A stretch of 64,000 nucleotides of DNA from Ceratopteris richardii (lineage: Eukaryota > Streptophyta > Polypodiopsida > Polypodiales > Pteridaceae). Below the pieces are notes generated by a model, which made no database searches, had not been told where the DNA came from, and was given only the letters and a program-made list of their open reading frames with translations. The position numbers and the translations under genes are program-made. Shown piece after piece: positions 41,508 through 51,830 of this stretch. Within the stretch, counting starts at the first letter, position 1, and each line of letters starts with the position of its first letter. The stretch is from NCBI GenBank assembly GCA_020310875.1, contig CM035407.1, forward strand, positions 92,578,632 to 92,642,631, given 5' to 3'.

Positions 41508-42026
41508 GTACTGGTTCTCATCATAGAAGAAGAGGAACCACTTAAAGCTACTCAGAAGATTTCATCATGGCAATAGTGATTTTTATCACTAAACCAATGT
41601 ATTATATGTATATACATCCAATTATCATGAATGCGACTCCATTTTCTGCAAGCTAAGGAGTCCTCCAGCTTGGGGAGTCTAAGTAGAAAGCTCACACCAA
41701 TTTTAGTAATTTTTGGAAGCCATTAGATAGTTCAAATTAGAGGTAGAACCTATTTTTTAACTATGCCGATCACTAGATGTGAAACCAGTCAAAACTAGGC
41801 AAAACTATAAATAGAGCTAGAGAGCTCATTTTGAGGTTGTTGTTAGTTTATGATTGAATCTATGAGCTAGAGCTAGAAGAGCTCTTGTAACTAGATGATG
41901 ATGAATATGATTATGAGTTCTTTTCTTGCCTTCCATTGATCTCCATCGTGACTTTCCTAGTGTGTGTGTGTATGTATGCATGTGTGTGTATGCTCTTGCA
42001 TTTCTCACCATCTTCTTCATACACAT
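41488..42026 (+). repeat. Gypsy-2 3' LTR, 3' end truncated
   Basis: Starts TGTTCAAGG after the purine tract at 41478-41487. Contains GTGATTTTTATCAC, the U3 hairpin (41649-41672), TATAAATAG at 41806-41814, GAGCTAGAGAGCTC and a TG-rich microsatellite, in the same order as the Gypsy-3 LTR. The end is lost at about 42026. Confidence 0.82.
41649..41672 (+). promoter_or_regulatory. U3 hairpin of Gypsy-2 LTR
   Basis: Arms CAAGCT/AGCTTG and AGGA/TCCT around a single G with a small internal loop; 133 bp upstream of TATA. The outer stem differs from the Gypsy-3 version but still pairs. Confidence 0.65.
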
Positions 42027-42042
42027 TGTATCGCGGCCATTC

Positions 42043-42060
42043 CCTCTCTCTCTCTCTCTC
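42043..42060. repeat. CT microsatellite
   Basis: Run of CT dinucleotides at the left border of the C-rich region. Confidence 0.85.
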
Positions 42061-42062
42061 CC

Positions 42063-42956
42063 CTGCAACCCCCTCCAACCACACCATCCCCTCCTCTTTT
42101 CCCCCACCCCTGCGGCCCCCACCATCACCACGACCCCTCCAACTCCACCAACCCTCCTCTTTTCCCCCACCACCCCCGCAGCCCCCACCATCACCACGAC
42201 CCCCTCCAACCCCACCATCCCCTCCTCTTTTCCCCCACCACCCCCGCGGTCCCCACCATCACCACGACCCCCTCCAACTCCACCAACCCTCCTCTTTTCC
42301 TCTCACCACCCCTCCACAACCCTCCACAAACTCCACAAACCCCACACAACTCCACACCCCTCCTCAACCCTCCACAAACCCCATAAACCCCACAAACCCC
42401 ACAAACCCCACACAACTCCACACCCCTCCACAACCCTCCACAAACTCCACAAACCCCACACAACTCCACACCCCTCCACAACCCTCCACAAACCCCACAA
42501 ACCCCACAAACCCCTCAAACTTCACACCCCTCCACAACCCTCCACAAATTCCACAAACCCCACACAACTCCACACCCCTCCACAACCCTCCACAAACTCC
42601 ACAAACCCCACACAACTCCACACCCCTCCACAACCCTCCACAAACTCCACAAACCCCACAAACCCCACACAACTCCACACCCCTCCACATCCCTCCACAA
42701 ACTCCACAAACCCCACACAACTCCACACCCCTCCTCAACCCTCCACAAGCCCCACAAACCCCTCAAACTCCACACCCCTCCACAACCCTCCACAAACTCC
42801 ACAAACCCCACACAACTCCACACCCCTCCACAACCCTCCACAAACCCCACAAACCCCACGAATCCCACAAATCCCATGAATCCCACAAACCCCACAAACC
42901 CCACAAACCCCACAAATCCCACGAACCCCACAAACCCCACAATTTCCCACGACCTC
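42063..42956. repeat. C-rich minisatellite, left arm of inverted repeat
   Basis: First part (42063-42300) repeats CCACCATCACCACGACCCC-type blocks of about 60 bp. From 42305 on it is built of roughly 48-bp units combining CACACAACTCCACACCCCTC, CACAACCCTCCACAAACTC and variable numbers of CACAAACCC. Strong strand bias: almost no G on the plus strand. Long open frames on both strands here are a by-product of the repeat. The G-rich complement of the same family occurs at 63146-64000. Confidence 0.92.
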
Positions 42957-43467
42957 CCATAAGGTTCTCATGCAGTTTTGGATGGATATTTGGAGGATTA
43001 TTTCTCAACCAAACACTACAGTGTTATATATCGTTGGAAAGCTCACGACGAGTACTTTCTAATGGTGCAATAATAATTTTGAAATCTTGGATCAATTTTT
43101 GACCACACCCCAAAAACCCCCACAACTCACCCCCTATTCCCACCCACAACCTCCCACAACCCCCGTAATCTCCCTCAACTCCCCACAACTCACCTCCCAC
43201 ACCGCCCACTTAATATGAAGGACCAAAAGCTACTACAAAAATTAGGTGAACGATGTGCTTCTCAGGGTCATTCAAATATCATGAGCGGCACAAAATGAGG
43301 ATCTCAACTTGCATTCAAAAGTGACAATAAAAGTGTAAGTGGTAAAAGTGAAAGTGGAGAAATGACTGTTGCCACCAACCATTCATGATGACTGCCTATT
43401 TTTGAGGATCCAATTCAAGATTGGTGGCATATTTGATTTACCCCTCCAATTTTGGGCAATCAATCGG
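42957..43467. repeat. Unique segment of the inverted repeat, left arm
   Basis: 43030-43467 is about 95% identical by eye to the reverse complement of 62676-63140, ending in GGGCAATCAATCGG at 43467. Includes a short inverted repeat GGAAAG...CTTTC type near 43040-43070. Either the U3 part of the Gypsy-4 LTR or part of an independent element; see findings. Confidence 0.85.
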
Positions 43468-43507
43468 TGCATGATTAGTGGCAAGGCCCTCTTGGCCTAT
43501 TGAAGCC

Positions 43508-43515
43508 TATAAAAG
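43508..43515 (+). promoter_or_regulatory. TATA box of Gypsy-4 LTR
   Basis: TATAAAAG, about 620 bp before the candidate primer-binding site, consistent with an R-U5 region of roughly 590 bp. Confidence 0.55.
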
Positions 43516-44132
43516 CAATGGATTTGTGTTCATTTGGGATACATTCAGAGATACACATATACATACGTACGTACAAGGGTCCTCTCTTGGCACTCTATGG
43601 CTACAAGCCTACTGTAGGAAGTCACTCTGTGGTGAGGATACAGAGCGTGGGCTTCCCAGTGAGGGATAATAGCACTATAGTGTGAAGAGAGTGGCTTGGT
43701 TTTGTCATTCAGTGTGAGTCATTGGTATTTCGTGCTCTTCCCCTTAGAGCAAGTCTTCATACTTTGTATTGATCAGTGCTAGTTAACATCTAGTTGTGTC
43801 CATTGTACGGATTGGATGAATCCCTTGTGTTGATGTTGTTTAGTTCTGGAGTGGCATGTTAGCCCAGAGCATAAACTTTTGAGCATCTCTTTGTCCTATG
43901 TTGTAATCATCTGATTCAAACTAAGGAGTGGTTGGTCTTCCATTATTGTCATTTTGTGATTAATATTATCCCTAAGTATTCACAACTCTGTGCAATCATT
44001 GATATCTGCCTGCTGACAGAAGTGTTAAAGGGTATATTCCCTAAGGAGAACCTCCCTTGAGTAGGTGAAGTACTGGAGTGCTTGCTGCATGCTCCTGTTA
44101 AAAATAGATACCCCAGTACCTCCTCTATAGTT

Positions 44133-44150
44133 TGGCATGCACGGTGGGAC
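44133..44150 (+). other. Candidate primer-binding site of Gypsy-4
   Basis: TGGCATGCACGGTGGGAC starts with the required TGG, lies 85 bp before gag, and resembles with several mismatches the tRNA-Lys type site (TGGCGCCCACCGTGGGGC). The tRNA is uncertain. Confidence 0.45.
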
Positions 44151-44234
44151 CTTGCATTTCTATGAGAGGCCCTGAGGATAGTAAATATTCCTCTTTTTCA
44201 ATACTTTTGCCCTATTGCATTTGCAATTAGGTAC

Positions 44235-45490
44235 ATGAACCATACACGAGCAGATAAGGAGCCTCTTCGTATACGAAGGAGCCTTAACAAGTCAGCTATA
44301 TCTTCAACTAGTGAACCTACCTCCCCTCTATCCTCTTTGAATTTATCTATTGATTTCGGTGCGACACCACTGTCGAAGGAGGAGCATAGGAGAACATTAG
44401 ACTTCTCCTCAGATACGTCAGACGAAACACTAGTGCAAATGGAGGATCTCTCTCATTTACTCTCTAGACTCAATATCAAGTTCCCTACCTTCAAGGGACA
44501 AGCTTATGAGGATGCTGATGATCATGTGAGGAGGTTCATCTCCTTATGCCATGGACAAGGTTTGTAGAATAGAGAAGATGCAATGCTGGTACTCTTCCCA
44601 TCCACATTGGAATGCCTTGCTGACAAAGTCAATATGCAGATGGCCATTTTGCTACATGGGAGGCTCTGAAGACGGCATTCTCATAGACATTTCGACCTAG
44701 TGACTCCTCGGAAAGAGCTCTAGACCAGCTCGAGAATCTAAGGCTAAGATCAGGTGAATCCTTTCATGAACTTCACACTAAAACAAAAGCACTTGTTGCA
44801 CGTTTGCCATATGCTCCAGGTGACTTCTTGGTTAAAAAATGGATAGAAAAAGCTCTGCCCAGGTCATCTCAGCAGAAGCTACGTGAGTCTCTTAGATTGG
44901 ATGCAACCCTCAATGATTTTGTTGGAGCAGCATCACGCATTGAAGAAGCTAGGCAACATTTTGAAGGGGATACACAATCGAATTATGCTGCAGAACTAGA
45001 CCCTATTGGGCAACTGAGGAAGGAACTGGAGGCATTGAGAATGCAACAAAATCAACAAGAAGAGAAGGTCTTGCCACCACTGCGTCACACTGATGATGAA
45101 GTAGCCCAACTTCGTTGTGAGTTAGAAGATTTGCGGACCACTCAAGATATAAGAAGGCAAATTTGGTGTACAATATGTAACAACAATGGACATTCCAATG
45201 CTAATTGCCCTAACAAGGTAAGCTGTCAATTTTGTGGAAAGGATGGTCATGAAGCTAGAGACTGTTACTACCTCAAGGGTACAAAGCCTAGATATAATAG
45301 ACCATTGATGTGTTATCTCTATGGTGAGTATGGCCATATGCAAAATAGGTGTTCCCTTCCAGAAGATGCACCTCCTTGTCAACATTGTCCAGAGGCCAAG
45401 GATCACTATACCAAAGACTGCCCAAGAAGCCGTCCTGCTCCAATCCACATGATTGCAGTCTCTCCACAAGAAGAAGGTATGACCACTTAG
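44235..45490 (+). pseudogene. Gypsy-4 gag with zinc knuckles
   Basis: ATG 44235 opens a Gag frame (MNHTRADKEPLRIRRSLNKS) that stops at 44565. The retrotransposon-Gag domain continues in shifted frames (WEALKTAF; FRPSDSSERALDQLENLRL; ESFHEL), then from 44804 in one frame to 45490. Near its end are four knuckle-like units: CTICNNNGHSNANC, CQFCGKDGHEARDC, CYLYGEYGHMQNRC (second Cys lost) and CQHCPEAKDHYTKDC. At least one frameshift and two stops; not functional. Confidence 0.82.
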
Positions 45491-45520
45491 TCTTATGTTG
45501 TTTCATCCTCTGCAATACCC

Positions 45521-46734
45521 ATGATGACTAGAGCTAGACAAGCAGCAGCAATCCATAGAGAGGAACAACAAGGATTCCAGGATAAAGAGGAGGAAAAGAA
45601 GTCTGGGTGGAATCGCCAAGAAGAAATTGAAGGAGCTTATGAAAGGATGGCTACTTCTCTAAGGGACCAACCAACAACTCTGCAAGAAGACACTCATGAG
45701 GTAAACATTGAACAGATCTTGAAAGGTATCATCACAAGGTTAGTCTATACGAACTTATAAGGATGGATTCAAAAATAAGAAGTGACTTATTGAAGATTAT
45801 ACACTCTGCTCATTTGATCCAATCACCCAGTATGAATGGTTTCATGGTTGATTTTCCCCCTGCACCCTTGGCAGACTACCAAAGCTCAAGATTATCTGTT
45901 TGTATAAAGGATGAAGCTCTCACAGGTGTGATCATAGATGGAGGCTCTGGTATCAATTTGATGCCAGATTTCACAATGAAGAAACTGAATTTGAACCCCA
46001 CCAAGATGGCACCATTCACAGTTACACTAGCAGATCAACATCGGGTTGCGCCTCTTGGCATTATTGAAAAGGTACTGATGATAGTACAGGGTTGCCACTT
46101 TGTTCTAGATTTTGTTGTTATTGCACTTCCACAGGAGACTTCTTACCCTTTACTCCTGTGGAGACCTTGGCTGAGGCAAGCAAAAGCTTTGCAAGATTGG
46201 GGGAAAAACAAACTATGGATTTCAACAAGCACCAATAGCCAACTGCAATTACATTTGGAAGAAGGATTCGACTCAGGGAAAACTACTGGGTATACTGTGG
46301 ATACTCAGGTAATGCCCTCTCTACCCCAAGAAGAAGATACATTATTTAATTGGATGATGGAAAGTGCAGAGTGTTGCACGGTGGAAATCAGTGAAATAGA
46401 AGAAGAAGTTACGGATGAAGGAGTTGCAAGAAAAGGCCATGAAGATCACAAGGAGTTGGAGAATGAGAGTTTGCAGGAGAATACAAACTTTGAAGAGGAA
46501 AAAAATATAGAAGTACCCGGGATGCAAAGTTATGAGCCTGAGTGCAGAGAAGATCTTCCTTTTACGAAGATACCTCAAGGATGGACCAGAGAACATATTG
46601 CAGAATATAAGTTAAAGTCCACTCCTGCATACAGTGGAGATGATTTCTCAAATAAGACTAGTCCTGAAACACTAGTTCAAGAAATAAATCTAGGGGATGA
46701 AGAGAACCCTCAAGTAGTCCTTTTGGCCTCCTAG
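45521..46734 (+). pseudogene. Gypsy-4 protease region
   Basis: 45521-45760 continues the gag frame (MMTRARQAAAIHREEQQG). After a frameshift 45763-46734 encodes a plant-gypsy retropepsin: GVIIDGGSGINLMPD (active-site D-G-G-S-G form) and ...LLWRPWLRQAKALQDWGKNKLW. The following acidic stretch is a linker to RT. Ends in TAG 46732-46734. Confidence 0.82.
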
Positions 46735-47946
46735 CTATGGCATTATCCCCCTTTACTGCAGAAGGTAACTTCTTTACTTTTTACTTACAAAAATGTCTTT
46801 GCATGGTCCTACAAAGATCTAACAAGGATACCAGAGGAGCTGGGATTACACAGAATACCCTTAGTTGAGGGAGCCGCGCCTGCAAGAAGTAGGCCGTATC
46901 GACTCAATCCAAAATATGCAGAGGTGATAAAGTTGGAAGTACAAAACTAGAAGAAGCAGGTATAATTGTTCCAGTAGAACATTCCAGGTGGCTTTCTTCT
47001 ATGGTTATTGTACCCAAGAAAAATAGTGGAAAAATAAGAGTTTGTGTTGACTTTCATGCCTTAAATAAAGTGACTGTTCAAGATGGATTTCCTCAGCCTT
47101 TTTTAGAGCAAGTACTTGAGGAAGTAGCCGGTCACACTTTGTATAGCTTCTTGGATGGTTTTAATGGCTACAATCAGATAGTGATCCATCCTGATGATAG
47201 GGACAAAACAACCTTTGTTACTCCATGGGGCACTTATGTCTATACTCGCATGGCTTTTGGTTTGAAGAATGCACTAGCTTCATTTAATAGAACAATTTAT
47301 CTGATATTGGGCAAGTGGTTAACAACCTTTCTTTGCATTTTCATGGATGACTTTTCAGTGTTTTCAGGCACAGATAGAAGAGCAACAGTTCAAGATTTCC
47401 ATGATCATTTGGAAAATCTAAAGGAAATCTTTGAGCAATATCTCAAAACAGGTTTGAAGTTAAATCCTGCTAAATGTCATTTTTTGGTCACCAAGGGCAC
47501 TCTTCTTGGTCACATAGTATCTGCTGAAGGGATAACGGTTGACCCTACAAAGGTTACTGCTATTCTATCCATGCCCATTCCACAAAGCCCAAAAGAAGTG
47601 CAAAGTTTTTTGGGCCATACAGGATATCATAGAAGATTCATACGAATGTATTCAGAAATAGCTAAGCCCTTATCAAGGCTTACCAGTAAAAAGGTCCCTT
47701 TCTCATGGAATGCTGAAGTTGAGAAAGCATTTTGTGAACTAAAAATGAGGTTATGTAATGCTCCACTTTTAAGTGTTCCTAACTGGTCATTAGAGTTTCA
47801 TGTGCATACAGATGCTAGTCTTCATGTTGTTGGTGCAGTTCTAGCTCAGCCATCATCACACAAGGTTGATAGACCTATCTCTTATGCCAGCAGACTACTC
47901 ACCCAAGCAGAAAGGAACTACAGTACAACCAAAAGGGAAGGCTTGG
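46735..47946 (+). pseudogene. Gypsy-4 RT and start of RNase H
   Basis: 46770-46960 holds the RT N-terminal region (VFAWSYKDLTRIPEELGLHR, RPYRLNPKYAE) with a frameshift and stop. 47001-47946 is one frame: MVIVPKKNSGKIRVCVDFHALN, SFLDGFNGYNQIVI, MAFGLKNALASF and catalytic FMDDFSV near 47345, then the RNase H start (FHVHTDASLHVVGAVLAQ, ISYASRLLTQAERNYSTTKR). It is cut at 47946 by the Gypsy-5 LTR; the frame runs on 98 bp into that LTR. Integrase is not in the window. Confidence 0.88.
47942..47946. repeat. Presumed target-site copy for Gypsy-5 (CTTGG)
   Basis: Five bases before the TGTTGCAG start of Gypsy-5. The partner copy lies beyond the window, so this is predicted. Confidence 0.45.
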
Positions 47947-48837
47947 TGTTGCAGAGCAAAGAAGAGCACAAGGCAGAGAAAAAGATGGGCCCCAAAATTT
48001 TTCCGATTTGGACACCTTATTTTTGTATCATAATCATTTTGTAATATATTTTTCGATGTAAATGCACTAGAGGAGTCCTCTAGATGCATCCCCACAGAAG
48101 ATTAGTAGCTTACCCATGTAAATCAGTAGGAAATTAGCCTTTTAGTGAATAAAGTGCCAGTCTCTTGTGTGAAAGGACCATTTGTAGGGCACATGTATAT
48201 AAGTCAATTTGTGACTCTTTGTAAGTACTTTTTGCCATTGTGAGAATCAAGAGCATAGAATTTCGAATTTGTGTCTTCTCCTCTCTGTATCATCTTCTTT
48301 GTGAGCTTGTATGCATGTGTGTTGCTTGAAAAGAGTGTTAGGAAGTGTTGTCTATCCATGAAAGTGTTTGTTTACTGTGGTTAAGGTGTGTGTGAGGTGT
48401 AGGAAGTGCTGAAGTGTAGGAAGGTCATTCCCGCAACTCAGTATTTTGCTCATAACTTGGAGCAAAAGCGTCAGAATTGAGTAAAAATACTGCCATTGGA
48501 TGCATCTTCTCGAGAGCTTCGAAATGCATATGCTATTCGCTATATTCGGAGTTCGGAGCTGAGAGAAAAGCTCAATTTACTGTTGACTGCTGCTCCAAGT
48601 ATCGTGACACCATAAGTGACTGTTGAAGCTTGTTTGGATTAGTCTTAGGCTTATTTGCACTCTTGGGGAACCCATGTGTGTTGATCGTCATTTGAATGCA
48701 TGTCCTCATACACTCGGCTAGGTTTTGATACTCCTCGGATTGATAATTAAAGCGTGAATCCCCACTATGTGTACTTGAGAGGGATTGAGGTATAGTCTCT
48801 TTCTCCACAAGTCCCTAAGTTGGAACTTAGGTACACA
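47947..48837 (+). repeat. Gypsy-5 5' LTR (about 891 bp)
   Basis: TGTTGCAG...GTACACA. No second copy in the window, so the ends rest on the TG/CA termini, the break in Gypsy-4 coding sequence and the primer-binding site 6 bp further on. U3 hairpin at 48062-48089, TATATAA at 48196-48202 followed by an AGTCA-ATTTG-TGACT hairpin, and a CCTAAGT-TGGA-ACTTAGG hairpin (about 48813-48830) near the end. Confidence 0.75.
48062..48089 (+). promoter_or_regulatory. U3 hairpin of Gypsy-5 LTR
   Basis: Arms ATGCA/TGCAT and CTAGAGGA/TCCTCTAG around a single G with one A bulge; 106 bp upstream of TATA. Same fold as in Gypsy-1/3 but with different stem bases. Confidence 0.75.
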
Positions 48838-48843
48838 TGTTTT

Positions 48844-48868
48844 TGGTGCTGTTGCCGGGGAATGTCGA
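48844..48868 (+). other. Gypsy-5 primer-binding site, degenerate tRNA-Asp type
   Basis: TGGTGCTGTTGCCGGGGA differs from the Gypsy-3 site at two positions (C to T) in the first 18 bases. Confidence 0.8.
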
Positions 48869-48874
48869 ATCAAA

Positions 48875-49090
48875 CCGAGGCATTCGTGTGATGGTAAGTA
48901 GCTTTTTGCATTGAAGTGAGTGGAGTGGTGATTTTCTCTTCCTTGGTAAGTCACATTCATCCGAGGCATTCGTGTGATGGTAAGTAGCTTTTTGCATTGA
49001 AGTGAGTGGAGTGGTGATTTTCTCTTCCTTGGTAAGTCACATTCGTGTGATGGTAAGTAGCTTTTTGCATTGAAGTGAGTAGAGTGAGTA
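48875..49090 (+). repeat. 86-bp tandem repeat carrying a splice-donor-like site
   Basis: CCGAGGCATTCGTGTGATGG starts at 48875 and again at 48961. A third copy lacking the first 13 bp follows. Each includes GTGTGATG|GTAAGTAG (GT at 48894, 48980, 49053), the donor-like site that Gypsy-3 has once. Confidence 0.88.
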
Positions 49091-49534
49091 GAGTAGTGAG
49101 GAAGTTAGGGTAGCCATTAATTCTAGTCTTGTGAGTTTTTGTAGTTAGAAAGAATCTTTCAAAAGAAAAGAGTATAAAAACCAAAAACACTGTCTTTTCA
49201 AATCACTTGTTCCCACACCAAGTATCGTGTGCACACTCTATCGAGTATCGTGAGCTGAGACCAGGGATTTTTGGAGCTTTGTAGAGTGAACCAGAGGGAT
49301 AAGGAAGTTGGGAAAAGCTTCCAAGGTGAGCACACTATTGAATCTTTGTGCAAAACTACTTTTGAAACCAAGATTTCAGAAAAACGATCTGCGGTAAGTA
49401 TCGTGAAGGCCATACCGGGGTAGAGAATAAGTATTTTTCTGATTTAGGCTAAGAGGGGAGGGTTGATGCACTCAAAACACATGTGTATGCACTCAAAAAC
49501 CAAAAAAACACTTGCAAAAGTTGAAAAGTGTTAA
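49091..49534 (+). other. Gypsy-5 leader
   Basis: No protein similarity. Contains isolated AAGTATCGTG motifs (near 49218, 49240 and 49395), forerunners of the dense array that follows. Confidence 0.55.
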
Positions 49535-50220
49535 GTATCGTTTTTCTCCCGCGGTCGAGTATTGCGATACCTAAGTATCGTGATCTCCTGTGGTTGAGTA
49601 TCGTGATACGTGACCTCGTTGAATATCGTGTATCATGGAATCCTTTTCACGATACCTGTCGAGTATTGGGTATCGTTGAATCGGGTCTGGCGATACATGG
49701 TAAGTATCGAGTATCATTGAGAATTTCTCACGATACTTGTTGGATATTGCATATCGTGTATCGTGAAATTCAGGTCGCGATACTCCTTGAGTATCGTGTA
49801 TCGTGAGTTTCGTATCGCGATACTTGCTGGATACCGTATATTGCGGAGACTATTTTCTCGATACCTGACGAGTATCGAGTATCATCTTGAATTGCCTCGC
49901 GATACTTGTAATGTATCGAGTATCGTCATTTTTTCGGTGAATATCGTGTATCGTGTATCGCAAGATCCATGATCGCGATACCTAATGAGTATCGAGTATC
50001 GTGTTTCTTGAGTATCGAGTATGGTGTTTATCCAAGTATCGTATATTGTCTTCTGTGAAGTATCGTGTATCGAGTTTTTGCAAATATCGTGAATCGTGTC
50101 CAGTCAAGTGGTCGAGTATCGGGTATTGTTTGCTTAAATATCGAGTATCGTGGTACCCCTCTAGTCAGATATCGAGTATCGTGACATACTCTGTTTGGGT
50201 GAGGTATCGAGTATCGTGAA
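49535..50220. repeat. Dense GTATCG array in Gypsy-5 leader
   Basis: About 30 TATCG words in 690 bp, mostly as GAGTATCGTG or AAGTATCGTG, alternating with about ten reverse-orientation CGATAC words. Spacing is irregular (about 8 to 45 bp), so it is not a simple tandem repeat. Facing copies can pair (GTATCG with CGATAC). Confidence 0.9.
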
Positions 50221-50356
50221 CTTTTTTGGGGTCAAGTTCGTGACTTGAGGTTTCACAGTCAGTCCCTTCCCAACCAAATTTTTCTAGAATTCTGACCCAT
50301 AGTGAAGAACTCTAGAAGCTGGAGGTTGGCTAAGGTTAAACATAACTTTAAAGTGA

Positions 50357-51830
50357 ATGAACCTGAGATCTGGGAGAACCCTAGGAAGTCGAAGAAGTGT
50401 GATCTCTTCAGTGGGAAGTGTAGCCAAACCAAGTAGCCGCTCACATTATTCTGAAACTTCTAGTGAGTTAGAGGAAGAAATTCCTATGGCTTCAGAGGAT
50501 ATGCAAAACATTGTGCTGATGATTGGCATGATGTCAATTATTGAGGGAGAATATCAGACATCTTTAGAATATGTGACCACCAATCAACATGAGATACCTA
50601 TCTACCTAGATGGTCTAAATCGATCAGTGGCCAAATTGATTAAAGCTTCAGATGCGTACATAGTGCCTAGGCCAGCAGTTAAGTATGCAGGAGGATTTTA
50701 TATGGACAAAAGGGATATCCAGTATGTTGTTACAGAACACCCTGAAAACATCAATGAACTTGGGGAAGAAAACAATGCTCATAACCTTAATGAAGAAGGA
50801 GATGAAGTGCAAGTGACCACACCTAGAGGGAGATCTACTGTTGTTAGGATTTGGAGAGGAGACCTGGTTCCCCAAGATAACTCCTTAATGGATGTGTATT
50901 TGATCAATGGAATGGAGCATCTCCTTAGAGCCCACTCTTCATTGTGGGAAGCAACCCCTAATCCAGTTACTGTCTATGAGTTACAAGATCCGGACTTCCC
51001 CACTATCATCACATATTTGGACAAAAACCAGAGAAGGTATTGGCCTCTAACAGAGTTAGAAAGAGCCGGGTTGAAATATCAGAACACTCCAGTGTTTCCC
51101 CTGAGGGATCAAGCCACTACTTCACAAAACCCACATGGAACCTCTCAGAATAATTCATTCCAACAGTCAGGACAAACACAACAAACACATATTCTGGTCA
51201 GACCACACGTACAGTTTGCCATGCCTGCAAATAACCCCCACTATCGGCCTCAGCCACCAGTTGACCCAAGGAACGGAATTCCTGTCCTAGTCAGACTACC
51301 TGTGGTAAGAGGACCTGGTATACCGATAGGAAGACCAGTTTTCCTTGTGATGCCTAGACCACCTGAAGCAGGAAGGAGATTAAGGCCAATCCAAGTTGCT
51401 AAATGTATGAGAAACCATTATGATGGTTCTAGTGAACCTTACAATCATATAGCTGAATTTAAGCAAGTAATCAGAGCGGAACAAGTGGAAGATTTCTTGA
51501 TTCAATATGAATATTTTGGTCTAACTTTGACAAACACAGCTTTAGCTTGGTTCTAGCCATTAGACCCAAATAATTTTCAAAACATGGAACAAGTCTATCA
51601 AGAAATGATTGAGGAGTTCACTAAGTCTGGGATTAAAAACAACTCATCATCATTGGTCCATAGTTTTAAGCAAGCTCCTACAGAATCAATGAGATTGGAA
51701 GCAAGAAGATTTAAGCAGTATGTGGATAGAGGTCTATTGGAAGAGAAACCCACTCAAAATAAGATGGTGTCATTGTTCTTGGAAGGATTATTGAATGGAT
51801 CATTAAGATGTTTGGTATACGTGAAAAGAG
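50357..51830 (+). pseudogene. Gypsy-5 gag, first part
   Basis: ATG 50357 (MNLRSGRT). Matches Gypsy-3 gag: promoter-proximal Ser-rich start, a VTVYELQDPDFPTIITYLDK region, then the retrotransposon Gag domain (RPIQVAKCMRNHYDGSSEPY, HIAEFKQVIRAEQVEDFL). TAG at 51554 replaces a Gln codon of Gypsy-3 after ALAWF; the same frame continues (EMIEEFTKSGIKNNSSSLVH, MVSLFLEGLLNGSLR) until the TIR element at 51831. Confidence 0.88.

Larger units (their letters stand above)
40704..42026 (+). mobile_element. Gypsy-2, right part (ORF3 end and truncated 3' LTR)
   Basis: Continues Gypsy-2 after the Gypsy-3 insertion, to the point within its 3' LTR where the C-rich sequence begins. By comparison with the Gypsy-3 LTR about 80-100 bp of LTR end, including the GGATTGACA block, are missing here, so another element has inserted in or replaced it. 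Confidence 0.78.
43468..47946 (+). mobile_element. Gypsy-4: decayed Ty3/gypsy element of a different lineage, split by Gypsy-5
   Basis: Contains an LTR/leader region with TATA box, candidate primer-binding site, gag with zinc knuckles, protease, RT and the start of RNase H, where Gypsy-5 interrupts it. Its protein is not close to Gypsy-1/2/3/5 (IDGGSG protease, FMDD RT, canonical CX2CX4HX4C knuckles). Left boundary uncertain: only 40 bp separate 43468 from the TATA box, so the true LTR probably begins further left, perhaps near 42027, and includes the C-rich repeat. Confidence 0.75.

Noticed and set aside
41926..43102. Several long overlapping open frames on both strands (Pro/Thr/His-rich on plus, Val/Cys/Gly/Leu-rich on minus)
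   Set aside because: They are translations of the C-rich minisatellite, where stop codons are rare by composition. No conserved start, domain or homolog.
49535..50220. CRISPR array or telomere-like repeat for the GTATCG region
   Set aside because: No fixed repeat/spacer length and mixed orientation, no cas gene, eukaryotic context; the word is not a telomere repeat and is not head-to-tail.
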